The notes under the pieces were generated by a model. The model was not told the origin of the DNA and searched no databases. It worked only from the letters and a program-made list of their open reading frames with translations. Shown here in pieces: positions 7,422 to 14,741 of a stretch of DNA of 35,018 nucleotides. Made by a program: the position numbers and the translations under genes. Within the stretch, counting starts at the first letter, position 1. The number at the start of each line of letters is the position of its first letter. Location of the stretch: the NCBI GenBank assembly GCA_021300575.1, contig JAJTDM010000034.1, positions 1 to 35,018 of the forward strand, read 5' to 3'. Origin of the DNA: Rubrivivax sp. Lineage in GTDB: Bacteria > Pseudomonadota > Gammaproteobacteria > Burkholderiales > Burkholderiaceae_C.

Positions 7422-8065
7422 GGCCGCTGCTCCTGGAACCCGACCGGGACATCCAGGCCATCGAGCCAGCCTGGCGGCAGCTGTGCGAGGTCGGCAGGTT
7501 CGTCGATGTCGGCCACTGGCGCAAGCTCCGTCCAGCGCACGTCCGCCGCCCGCAGCCGCTCGCGCGTGTGCTCCATCACACGGTCGTGGCTCCAGCTCAT
7601 GTCTGAGAACCAGCGCGGATCCGCCCGTCGCAGGCCCACCAGGGCATAGCCCCCGTCCAAGGCCGGCACGAAGACTGCATCGTGTTTGTGCAGCGCATTC
7701 GACGCCTCTCGCAGCACAGCTGCGTCCAGCGCGGGCGCATCGGTGCCGATGAGAAGCGCGCGGTCATGGCTCATCAAGCTGCGTGCAAAGGCACGCTGCA
7801 TGCGCAGGCCCAGGTCTCCCGTGCCTTGCTCGGTCAGTGCGGCACCGTGTTCGGCCGCCGCAGCCTGCAGTACGGGGTGCGTGGCATCGGGGGCGGCGCA
7901 CAACTCGACAGGCCCCACGTCTGCGGCCTTGGCATGGGCCAGGGCGTGATGCAGCATTCGCTCGGCCAGTGCCGCCGCGCCGGCCGCCCCCAGTGCGGGC
8001 GCGAGGCGGGTCTTGGCCAAGCCGGCCACGGGCGCCTTGGCGAACACGATGACTGCCGTGCTCAC
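7418..8065 (-). CDS. TIGR04282-type arsenosugar biosynthesis glycosyltransferase (DUF2064)
   Basis: A 215-residue protein with a GTG start at 8065-8063. It has the N-terminal nucleotide-binding signature VIVFAKAPVAGLAKTRLAPALG, then GDLGLRMQRAF, LLIGTDAPALDAAVL and FVPALDGGYALVGLRR. This is the GT-A-like DUF2064/CofC-related family that NCBI models name TIGR04282 arsenosugar glycosyltransferase. It probably transfers a nucleotide-activated group onto the arsenoribose. It is cytoplasmic. The gene is separated from the other glycosyltransferase by three 74-bp repeats that end at its start codon. Its stop overlaps the flavoprotein remnant. Confidence 0.87.
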   Translation of the reverse strand: MSTAVIVFAKAPVAGLAKTRLAPALGAAGAAALAERMLHHALAHAKAADVGPVELCAAPDATHPVLQAAAAEHGAALTEQGTGDLGLRMQRAFARSLMSHDRALLIGTDAPALDAAVLREASNALHKHDAVFVPALDGGYALVGLRRADPRWFSDMSWSHDRVMEHTRERLRAADVRWTELAPVADIDEPADLAQLPPGWLDGLDVPVGFQEQRP

Positions 8066-8282
8066 CCGACCCCCTTGGCGCTGCGCGCCGTCCCCCCAAG
8101 GGGGAATGAGCGCCTTCGGAGCGGCCGGGCGGCGCTCACCTCGCCCCCTTGGCGCTGCGCGCCGTCCCCCCGAGGGGGAGTGAGCGCCTTCGGAGCGGCC
8201 GGGCGGCGCTCACCTGACCCCCTTGGCGCTGCGCGCCGTCCCCCCGAGGGGGAATGAGCGCCTTCGGAGCGGCCGGGCGGCG
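8061..8282 (-). repeat. Three tandem 74-bp repeats between two glycosyltransferase genes
   Basis: Units run 8061-8134, 8135-8208 and 8209-8282 with only a few differences (AAGGGG versus GAGGGG, GAATG versus GAGTG, CCCGA/CCTCG/CCTGA). Read on the minus strand each unit starts with TGAGCGCC and contains the matching GGCGCTCA, a C5/G6 hairpin, and GGCGC-TGC-GCGCC in reverse, so each can form several stem-loops. The array begins exactly at the TGA stop of the upstream glycosyltransferase (8284-8286) and runs to the GTG start of the next (8065-8063). It holds no gene. Confidence 0.93.
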
Positions 8283-8283
8283 C

Positions 8284-8970
8284 TCATCGATACGCCTCCG
8301 CCAGTCGCGCGGGCGATTCGCCGCGCCAGTAGCGCCAGCGCAGACGCCACATCAGCACGATGGTGCGCCAGACGCCGCGTTGCTCCCAGCGTCGGCCGGA
8401 GGTGCAGACGCGCGCACGCAGGCAGGCCGGGCGGCCCAGGCGCTTGAGCCGGCGCGAGATCTCGATGTCTTCCATCAGCGGCTGCTCGGGAAAGCCGCCC
8501 ACCCGTTCGAAGGCCTCGCGCGTGATGAAGATCGCCTGGTCGCCGGTGGCGATGCCGCTGGCGCGCGAGCGCAGGTTCATCAGCACAGCAACGACGCGCA
8601 GCATCCACGGGCGCCCCTCGATGCGCACATCGAAGCGGCCCCAGCAGGCGCCTTGGTCTGACCTTTGCACGGCCTGCAGCACGAGCACATCGGCCAGCGG
8701 CGGCAGCCGGGTGTCGGCGTGCAGAAACAGCAGGACGTCGGCCCGGGCCCGCGCAGCGCCGGCGTTCATCTGCAACGCACGCCCGCGCCGCGCGTCCACC
8801 ACGGCATCGACCCAGGGCTGGGCCAGCATCGGTGTGGCGTCGCCGCTGCCGCCATCGGCCAGCACCAGTTCGACGCCACGCAGGCGCAGCGGCTGCAAGG
8901 CCTGCAGCGTGGCCTCCAGGCCTGCGGCCTCGTTCAGCGCGGGAATGACGATCGACAAGACCGGCTTCAT
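8284..8970 (-). CDS. TIGR04283-type arsenosugar biosynthesis glycosyltransferase (GT2)
   Basis: A 228-residue family 2 glycosyltransferase starting MKPVLSIVIPALNEAAGL; its ATG overlaps the DUF547 stop (ATGA, 8967-8970). Visible motifs are ELVLADGGSGDAT, a nucleotide/metal site in LLFLHADTRLPP, the acceptor region GATG-like ASGIATGDQAIFITREAF, and PLMEDIEISRRLKRLG with the ED of the catalytic loop. A hydrophobic basic tail ends in RRWEQRGVWRTIV. This matches the family modelled as TIGR04283, found in arsenosugar clusters together with TIGR04282. The donor sugar is unknown. No transmembrane segment is obvious beyond a weak hydrophobic stretch. Confidence 0.87.
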   Translation of the reverse strand: MKPVLSIVIPALNEAAGLEATLQALQPLRLRGVELVLADGGSGDATPMLAQPWVDAVVDARRGRALQMNAGAARARADVLLFLHADTRLPPLADVLVLQAVQRSDQGACWGRFDVRIEGRPWMLRVVAVLMNLRSRASGIATGDQAIFITREAFERVGGFPEQPLMEDIEISRRLKRLGRPACLRARVCTSGRRWEQRGVWRTIVLMWRLRWRYWRGESPARLAEAYR

Positions 8971-9815
8971 CGTGCGTCGTTCAGCGCCCAGTCGTAGTCG
9001 GTGTAGGCGATGTCGACGCCGCCCGCCCGGATGCGCTCTCGATCGGCGGGCAGGTCGGCCAACTGATCGGCGTAGCGTGCCGCGAAGGCCGGCAACGACC
9101 CGATGCCCCGGTGGCCCAGCCGGAAGTCCTCGCCGTACCAGTCGAATATCTTCGAGAGCTCGAGCCGCCCGCGCTGCGCATTGAAGCGGTTGCGCGTGCG
9201 GTCGCTCATGAAGCGCAGCGTCTGCTCGTCCATTTGCGTGTCCAGCCGAGCAGCCACGAAGGCCTCTTCCCGCAGCGCCGGGCACCCGATGCTGGCGCAG
9301 TTGACCGCGAAGTGCACGCGCGGGTCGTCATGGTCGCCGCGCTTTCGCAGCATGGCGTGCTCGATGTCGTCGAGAGAGACCTGGGTGCCCAGCAACGGGA
9401 TCCACTTGGGCTTCCAGGGGCTGCTGAGCAGGCTGCCGAGGTCCTTGATCGACTTCAGGTCCGGGTAGCGCGTGAGGATGAGTTCGATCGTGAAGGCGTT
9501 GTAGGCGTTGATGAGGAAGGCCTGACGCTCGGCCTTGGACCACCTGCCGAAGGTCGCGGGCGACACGGCCGACAGGCTGTCGAGGTAGGCCTTGAGGGCG
9601 CTGCGATCGGCCTTGAAGCCGGCGTAGGCCACCTGCGTGGTCTGGCCGCCGCGCACAAGCCGGACGTGCTTGCGCAGCAGAGCCGTCCAGGCCGCGTGGC
9701 TGTGGTCGAAGCCGGAGGGCTGCGCATTTACCGGCGATGGTGGAAGCCAGGCCGCGGTGGCCACAGCCGCGGACAGCGTGAAGCCCAACAGCTGGCGACG
9801 GGTCAAGGTTGTCAT
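8967..9815 (-). CDS. DUF547 protein with twin-arginine signal
   Basis: A 282-residue protein starting MTTLTRRQLLGFTLSAA at 9815; the frame is open to 9884, but this ATG overlaps the upstream stop (ATGA) and gives a clean signal. The signal is a Tat-type TRRQLLGF followed by a hydrophobic stretch and a probable cleavage after PVNA (about residue 30). The mature part has DUF547 features: FLINAYNAFTIELIL, a conserved VHFAVNCASIGCPALREEAF with two Cys residues, and KIFDWYGEDFRL. DUF547 domains have a papain-like appearance, but their activity is not established. It is an exported protein in the arsenosugar operon, so it may act on the product outside the cytoplasm. Confidence 0.85.
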   Translation of the reverse strand: MTTLTRRQLLGFTLSAAVATAAWLPPSPVNAQPSGFDHSHAAWTALLRKHVRLVRGGQTTQVAYAGFKADRSALKAYLDSLSAVSPATFGRWSKAERQAFLINAYNAFTIELILTRYPDLKSIKDLGSLLSSPWKPKWIPLLGTQVSLDDIEHAMLRKRGDHDDPRVHFAVNCASIGCPALREEAFVAARLDTQMDEQTLRFMSDRTRNRFNAQRGRLELSKIFDWYGEDFRLGHRGIGSLPAFAARYADQLADLPADRERIRAGGVDIAYTDYDWALNDAR

Positions 9816-12001
9816 TCGCGCTCCCAGGCGTGATAACGCCCCACCCATTGCAGAAGCTTCTGTGGTGCATGGGCCCGCTTCCACTCGCCGGCCGCGTACT
9901 TGTTGGCCTCGGCCAGCGTGGGGTAGGTGTGGATGGTGCCCAGGATCTTGTTCAGTCCCAGGCCGTGCTTCATGGCCAGCACGTACTCGGCCAGCAGGTC
10001 TGCGGCGTGTTCGCCGACGATGGTCACGCCCAGGATGCGGTCCTTGCCCGGCACGGTCAGCACCTTGACGAAGCCGTGCGCCGTGCCGTCGGCAATGGCG
10101 CGGTCGAGATCATCGATGCCGTACCGCGTCACCTCGTAGGCGACGCCCTGTTCCTTGGCCTCGCTCTCGCTCAGGCCCACGCGCGCCACCTCGGGGTCGG
10201 TGAAGGTGGCCCAGGGGATCACGCGGTAGTCGGCCTTGAAGCGGCGGAAGCGCCCGAACAGCGCGTTGACCGCCGCATACCAGGCCTGGTGCGCCGCCGT
10301 GTGCGTGAACTGGAAGGGCCCGGCCACGTCGCCCACCGCGTAGATGTTGGGGTACAGCGTCTGCAGGTAGGCGTTGGTCTCGATGGTCTTGCGCGGGGTG
10401 AGCGGGATGCCCAGCTCCTCCAGCCCGTATCCCGTGACGCGCGGGCTTCGGCCCACCGCACACAGCAACTCGTCGAAGGGAATCACCACCTCCGCGCCAC
10501 CGGCCTGGGCGCTGGTTTTGGCAATCAGCCGCTTCTCAGGGCCCTGCGCACCCGGCACCACCTCGACGCGCACGGCTTGGTGCCCTGTGAGCACGTTCAC
10601 GCCGTCAGCGCGCAGCGAGGCGGTCACCAGTTCGGAGACCTCCGGGTCTTCGCGCCCCATGATGCGCGGTGCCATCTCCACCTGCGTGACGGCGCTGCCC
10701 AGCCGCGCGAAGCTCTGTGCCAGTTCGCTGCCGATGGGCCCGCCGCCGAGCACGACCAGGCGCTTGGGCAACTCGGTGAGGCCCCACACCGTGTCGCTGG
10801 TCAGGAAGCCGGCTTCCTTCAGCCCGGGAATCGGCGGCACGAAGGGGCTGGCGCCGGCGGCGATGACGATGTTTTTCGTCGTCAACGTCTGCGTGCTGCC
10901 ATCGGCCCGCGTCACCTCCACGACCCAGGGGCTGGTGATGCGGGCGTGGCCCTGCAGCACTTCCGCCCCCAGGCCGGTGTAGCGTTCGATCGAGTCGTGC
11001 GGCTCGATGTCGCGGATGACGCTGTGAACGCGCTGCATGACCGCGGCGAAGTCCACGCGGCCGGCCGCGTCGGCCACGCCCAGTTCATGCGCCTTCTTCA
11101 GTTGCCGCGCCATCTTGGCCGACCGGATCAGCGCCTTGCTGGGCACGCAGCCGAAGTTCAGGCAGTCGCCGCCCATCTTGTGGCCTTCGATCAGGGTGAC
11201 TTTGGCCTTGACGGCCGCGGCGATGTAGGCCGAGACCAGCCCGCCGGCACCGGCGCCGATGACGACGAGGTTGCGATCAAAGGAGCGAGGCTTCGTCCAC
11301 TTCGCATAGACCTTGCGCTGGGCCAGCCAGGCCACGCCAGCCTTGGCCAGCAGCGGAAACAGGCCCAGCAGCACGAAGCTGCCCAGCAGCCCCGGGGAAA
11401 GGATGTCGCCCGGCGACTGGATGGCCGCCAGCTGCGTCCCCGCGTTCACGTACACCGCCGTGCCAGCCAGCATGCCGAGTTGGCTGACGACGTAGAAGCG
11501 GCCCGCGCCCATGGGCGTGAGGCCCATGAGCAGGTTGATCAGCCAGAACGGGAACACCGGTACCAGGCGCAGCGTCAGCAGGTAGAAGGTGCCGTCCTTC
11601 TTCACGCCGTCGTTGATGGGCGCCAGCGCCTTGCCGAAGCGCGCCTGGATAGCGTCGCGCAGCAGGTAGCGAGCCACCAGGAAAGCCAGCAGCGCGCCCA
11701 GGCTGGAGGCGAAGCTCACCAGCAGCAGGCCCCAGCCTAGGCCGAACATGGCGCCGGCAGCCAGTGTCAGGATCACGGCGCCCGGGATCGACAGCGCCGT
11801 TGCCGCCACGTAGACGGCAAAGAAGACCGCGGCAGTGGCCAGCGGCGCGCTCAGCACCTGCGCCTGCAGCGCATCGCGGCTGGCCTTGAGGTTGTCCAGT
11901 GTCAGCAGCGCGCCCAGGCCGAAGTGCTGCCAGGCCCACACAGCCACCAGCGCCACGGCCGCCGCGCCGGTCCACAGCAGGGCTTTCAGGGGGCGGGCCA
12001 T
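9812..12001 (-). CDS. VTT/TVP38 membrane domain fused to mercuric reductase-like flavin oxidoreductase
   Basis: A 729-residue two-part protein. Residues 1-235 hold about six hydrophobic segments with the SNARE-associated/VTT (DedA-like) signature, including SIPGAVILTLAAGAMFG, then RLVPVFPFWLINLLMG. From about 243 a class I pyridine nucleotide-disulfide oxidoreductase follows. It has the FAD site VVIGAGAGGLVSAY, the redox pair Cys280/Cys285 in GGDCLNFGCVPSKALI, the NAD(P) site VVLGGGPIGSELAQSF, the second FAD motif YAVGDVAGPFQFTH, and a dimerisation domain with HTYPTLAE. There is no second cysteine pair or HMA domain as in MerA. It would anchor an NAD(P)H-driven disulfide or metalloid reductase at the membrane. 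It begins on the last base of the arsS stop (TGATG) and ends overlapping the DUF547 start. Confidence 0.9.
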   Translation of the reverse strand: MARPLKALLWTGAAAVALVAVWAWQHFGLGALLTLDNLKASRDALQAQVLSAPLATAAVFFAVYVAATALSIPGAVILTLAAGAMFGLGWGLLLVSFASSLGALLAFLVARYLLRDAIQARFGKALAPINDGVKKDGTFYLLTLRLVPVFPFWLINLLMGLTPMGAGRFYVVSQLGMLAGTAVYVNAGTQLAAIQSPGDILSPGLLGSFVLLGLFPLLAKAGVAWLAQRKVYAKWTKPRSFDRNLVVIGAGAGGLVSAYIAAAVKAKVTLIEGHKMGGDCLNFGCVPSKALIRSAKMARQLKKAHELGVADAAGRVDFAAVMQRVHSVIRDIEPHDSIERYTGLGAEVLQGHARITSPWVVEVTRADGSTQTLTTKNIVIAAGASPFVPPIPGLKEAGFLTSDTVWGLTELPKRLVVLGGGPIGSELAQSFARLGSAVTQVEMAPRIMGREDPEVSELVTASLRADGVNVLTGHQAVRVEVVPGAQGPEKRLIAKTSAQAGGAEVVIPFDELLCAVGRSPRVTGYGLEELGIPLTPRKTIETNAYLQTLYPNIYAVGDVAGPFQFTHTAAHQAWYAAVNALFGRFRRFKADYRVIPWATFTDPEVARVGLSESEAKEQGVAYEVTRYGIDDLDRAIADGTAHGFVKVLTVPGKDRILGVTIVGEHAADLLAEYVLAMKHGLGLNKILGTIHTYPTLAEANKYAAGEWKRAHAPQKLLQWVGRYHAWERE

Positions 12002-13050
12002 CAGCGCATTCCTTCGGTCATGCGAACGACCGCCGTTTGCGTGACATCAGGCGCTGTGGTCTCCAGCGCCCCGCCGCAGCTGCTGCCCTGGCCGGCCGTG
12101 CAGCCGTAGCAGTGATCGGCGATGCGGATGTCCGTACCTGCCGCCTCGTGCTGCAGCAGGTCACGAAGATGCGGCTGAGCGGGGCCTGCCGGGCGCGCAA
12201 GGTGGCCGGCCTGCCCGCCCAGGTTGGCGCGCAGGCCCAGCATCTGGTTGAAGTCACAGTCGTAGAGGAAGCCCTGCCAGTCGACGCTGAGCAGGCTGCG
12301 ACACATCACCGTCTCCAGGTTCTCGGCGCGGTAGCTGTCGCGCAGCAACTGCATGTAGGTGCCGAACGTCCCTTTGCTGACCAGCGTGCTGCCGAAGCGC
12401 TGGACCGGCATGTTGGTCAGCGCGAACAGGTGGTCGAAGCGGATGCCGAAGTGCTGCAGCAGTTCCCGCTTGTAGTCGGCCTCCAGCGGCCCCTGCGGCG
12501 GTGGCAATGACGGCCCCTGTGGGTTGTAGACGAGGTTCAGCACCAGGCCGCGAGCGGGGTCACCGTAGCCCAGCGCATTGAGCTGGCGCAGCCCGGCGAT
12601 GCTGCGATCGAAGACACCGTCGCCGCGCTGGCGGTCAACGTTGGCCGGCGAATAGCACGGCAGCGAGGCGGTGACCTCCACCCCCTGCTCGGCCAGGAAC
12701 GCTGCCAAGTCTTCCTGCCCGGGTTCGGACAGGATGGTGAGGTTGCAGCGGTCGATGACACGCACGCCCAGCGCCCGGGCCTGCCGCACGAGGTGCCGGA
12801 AGTGCTCGTTCAGCTCCGGCGCACCGCCCGTGAGGTCCAGCGCCCGGACCTTGCGCGCACGCAGCACCTCGATCACCTGCGCGATCGTGTCGCTGTTCAT
12901 CATCTCGGTGCGCTGCGGGCTGGCTGCGACGTGGCAGTGCAGGCAACTCTGGTTGCACTTGTAGCCCAGGTTGACCTGAAGGGTCTCCAGCGAATGGCGC
13001 CGAATCGGTGGGAAGTCGGTGGCGGCGAGCAAGGGGAGCGTGGCATGCAT
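12001..13050 (-). CDS. arsS: Arsenosugar biosynthesis radical SAM protein ArsS
   Basis: A 349-residue radical SAM enzyme. The iron-sulfur motif CNQSCLHC (Cys32, Cys36, Cys39) is followed by ALDLTGGAPELNEHF and a TIM-barrel core with RCNLTILSEPGQEDLAAFL and LNLVYNPQGPSLPP. The C-terminal domain (DUF3641-like) has YDCDFNQMLGL and a Cys-rich HCYGCTAGQGSSCGG. This order matches ArsS, which uses AdoMet to attach the 5'-deoxyadenosyl group to dimethylarsenite. Some relatives carry selenocysteine; here the motif codons are all TGC. It is the first gene of the minus-strand operon and has a roughly 400-base non-coding region in front of it. Confidence 0.92.
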   Translation of the reverse strand: MHATLPLLAATDFPPIRRHSLETLQVNLGYKCNQSCLHCHVAASPQRTEMMNSDTIAQVIEVLRARKVRALDLTGGAPELNEHFRHLVRQARALGVRVIDRCNLTILSEPGQEDLAAFLAEQGVEVTASLPCYSPANVDRQRGDGVFDRSIAGLRQLNALGYGDPARGLVLNLVYNPQGPSLPPPQGPLEADYKRELLQHFGIRFDHLFALTNMPVQRFGSTLVSKGTFGTYMQLLRDSYRAENLETVMCRSLLSVDWQGFLYDCDFNQMLGLRANLGGQAGHLARPAGPAQPHLRDLLQHEAAGTDIRIADHCYGCTAGQGSSCGGALETTAPDVTQTAVVRMTEGMR

Positions 13051-13125
13051 GGGTGATGGGCTTGGCAGCCTTGGTGTCGATGGTGAGGTAGCCGGTATTC
13101 GCTGGGAAGCCAGAAACGGTTACAC

Positions 13126-13141
13126 GTCCATCGAGATGGAC
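13126..13141. promoter_or_regulatory. Near-perfect palindrome upstream of arsS
   Basis: GTCCATC (13126-13132) and GATGGAC (13135-13141) form a perfect 7-bp inverted repeat with a 2-base spacer, 75 bases before the arsS start. The compact dyad looks like a dimeric regulator site. No regulator gene of the ArsR type is visible nearby. Confidence 0.45.
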
Positions 13142-13166
13142 TGCCGAGCAAGCCCGGTGGGCTGAA

Positions 13167-13189
13167 CAGGCACGCCAGTGTGGTGCCTG
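13167..13189. promoter_or_regulatory. Second inverted repeat upstream of arsS
   Basis: CAGGCAC (13167-13173) pairs perfectly with GTGCCTG (13183-13189) around 9 bases. It lies about 25 bases beyond the first palindrome and could be a second operator or an RNA hairpin in the leader. Confidence 0.4.
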
Positions 13190-13454
13190 AACCTCCCGAA
13201 CAATCAGCACCTCAACGCCTGACTTCCCCTCAAGCGGTCTATTGTGGCGGGGGTGCAACCATGGAGTCCCCCGACAGCGATGGCTGAGCGCTGACGCTCG
13301 TGCATGCGATTGTTTCGGGACTTGTCTTCCCATCGCGAGGGGCGGGAGGGTCAGACCACGGGCTCCTTGGGGTCGCTATGGGCAAGTCGATCTTCGGCAG
13401 CCTGGGAAGATTTGGATTGTCTACACCTCAAGCGGCTGGCAAGCTGTCAGCTTC

Positions 13455-14102
13455 ATGCTGCAGCACCTGGAACCCTCGGCCGCTTTCGGCACCTTCTCGC
13501 AAGGCTTGGCCTTGGGGCTGGGGCTGATCGTGGCCATCGGCGCGCAGAACGCCTTCGTGCTGCGCCAGGGGTTGCGCCGCGAACACGTGGGCAGCGTGGT
13601 GCTGTTCTGCGCCCTGGCCGACGCGCTGCTCATCGCCGCTGGCGTTTGGGGCATGGCGCAGGCGCTGGGAGAAAACCGGCAATGGGCCAGGGCGCTGGCC
13701 CTGGCGGGCGCTGCGTTCCTGGCCCTTTATGGGTGGCGGGCTTTGCGCCGTGCTCGCCAGACCCATCAGCTCCAGGCGGCCCAGGGCAAGGCGAGCCTGG
13801 GGCGAAACGCTGCACTGGCCCAGGCCGCGGCCTTCACCCTGCTCAACCCCCACGTCTACCTGGATACGGTGCTGCTGGTAGGCGGCATCGGAGCCCAGCA
13901 ACCTGCGCCGCTCCAGGCCTGGTTCATCGCGGGGGCCGGCAGTGCCAGCGCGTTGTGGTTTTCCATGCTGGGCTTTGGCGCGCGGTGGCTGGCCCCGTGG
14001 TTTGCCCGGCCCATGGCGTGGCGGCTGCTGGACGGCCTCATCGGGGTGACGATGTTCGTGCTGGCGGCGATGCTGGTGCGCCACGCCTGGCTCATGCTTT
14101 GA
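13455..14102 (+). CDS. LysE/ArgO-type amino acid exporter
   Basis: A 215-residue membrane protein with about five or six hydrophobic segments. I choose ATG 13455 (MLQHLEPSAAFGTF); the frame is open back to 13242, but the extra part is not hydrophobic and has no match. LysE-superfamily marks are GLGLIVAIGAQNAFVLRQGLRREHV near the N-terminus, the Asp in CALADALLIAAGVWG, and FTLLNPHVYLDTVLLVGG, which favours LysE/ArgO over RhtB. It would export lysine or arginine across the inner membrane. No ArgP/LysG-type regulator gene is adjacent. It converges with the marC fragment. Confidence 0.85.
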   Translation: MLQHLEPSAAFGTFSQGLALGLGLIVAIGAQNAFVLRQGLRREHVGSVVLFCALADALLIAAGVWGMAQALGENRQWARALALAGAAFLALYGWRALRRARQTHQLQAAQGKASLGRNAALAQAAAFTLLNPHVYLDTVLLVGGIGAQQPAPLQAWFIAGAGSASALWFSMLGFGARWLAPWFARPMAWRLLDGLIGVTMFVLAAMLVRHAWLML

Positions 14103-14113
14103 GGTCCGGACCT
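14102..14113. other. 12-bp perfect palindrome at the lysE stop
   Basis: AGGTCCGGACCT begins on the last base of the lysE stop codon. It could be part of a transcription end, but no U run follows; it may be chance in GC-rich DNA. Confidence 0.3.
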
Positions 14114-14169
14114 GTATCCGACCTGCGCAGCCGCACCCCGAACAGGCGTGGCGCGTCCGGCCCGCCGGC

Positions 14170-14258
14170 TCAGCTTCCTGCCTTGCCCGCCAGCAGCGGA
14201 AACAGGCTCTGCAGCCCATCCGCCATGACCTCCACCGCCAGGGCGGCCAGGATCAGGC
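14170..14258 (-). pseudogene. Duplicated 3' end of marC (28 codons plus stop)
   Basis: The minus strand encodes LILAALAVEVMADGLQSL followed by FPLLAGKAGS and TGA. This is the C-terminus of the MarC-family protein also seen at 18111-18791, which ends GKAGR. No other part of marC precedes it. The 79 bases 14180-14258 are identical to 18121-18199. It is a truncated copy created by duplication or by an insertion at the marC 3' end. Confidence 0.9.
14180..14258 (+). repeat. 79-bp direct repeat, left copy
   Basis: Identical over all 79 bases to 18121-18199 in the same orientation, 3941 bases apart. The repeats bracket the nucleotidyltransferase remnant, the winged-helix/TPR regulator and the acyl-CoA ligase. 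Confidence 0.93.
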
Positions 14259-14363
14259 ATCCAGCGGCCACACGGCTTCCCGAGCGTCGTCTTGTCGCGC
14301 GGCCGGCTGGTGGCCCCACCCAGCCCGGCATGACGGGGGCCTTTCGGTGCGTGGGCGAGTCAG

Positions 14364-14700
14364 GTGATGAATGAAGGTGTCGACGCCATGATCCCGGCGC
14401 CTGTTCGAACCGAGATCCTGCGCCGCATCGCCGCCGCGCAGGCCGAGCATCAGGCCCGGTTCCTGTTGGCGATCGAGTCAGGCTGCCGGGCCTGGGGCTT
14501 CGAGTCGCCGAACAGTGACTTCGACGTGCGGTTCATCTACGAGCATGAGCGCGCGTGGTACCTGTCCATCGATGACCGGCGGGACGTCATCGAGTACCCC
14601 CATCACGGACGTCATCGACTTGAACGGGTGGGAATCCTTCGCCGAAGGGATACATTCCCCGATCATCTATGGGGAGCGTGACGCCTCCGCCAGTTTTGCT
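14364..14700 (+). pseudogene. Broken COG3541-type nucleotidyltransferase (RlaP-like)
   Basis: The first 80 residues read like a COG3541 nucleotidyltransferase: ESGCRAWGFESPNSDFDVRF with the SDFD metal-binding acids, then YLSIDDRRDVIEYP. The frame then goes wrong at a run of five Cs (14597-14601). Reading one base less restores ITDVIDLNGW, the family's next motif. After this the expected helix (starting DLRKAL in relatives) is missing and the sequence resumes at HSPIIYGE. So there is a one-base frameshift plus an internal deletion of about 14 residues, and the C-terminal half is lost. The start could be 14364 or the in-frame ATG at 14388. Confidence 0.75.
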
Positions 14701-14741
14701 GCCGGGCCGCCGCCGGGCAGGCCCGGGAGCGCGGCACTGGC

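Larger units (their letters stand above)
13051..13454. other. Divergent intergenic region between arsS and lysE
   Basis: About 400 bases without a convincing gene. Open frames cross it on both strands, but none shows a family motif. It must hold the promoter of the arsenosugar operon (leftward) and of the LysE-type exporter (rightward). Two inverted repeats lie 75-140 bases upstream of arsS and are listed separately. I see no riboswitch I can name. Confidence 0.5.

Noticed and set aside
8061..8282. CRISPR array
   Set aside because: The three 74-bp units are contiguous with no unique spacers and no cas genes are near.
12001..13050. Selenocysteine form of ArsS
   Set aside because: All three motif cysteines are TGC and there is no in-frame TGA in the gene.
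13242..13454. Upstream extension of the LysE-type exporter
   Set aside because: The extra 71 residues are not hydrophobic and match nothing, while the family begins at the chosen ATG.
13051..13454. Lysine or other riboswitch before lysE
   Set aside because: No conserved riboswitch core could be recognised in the leader; only simple dyads near arsS were found.
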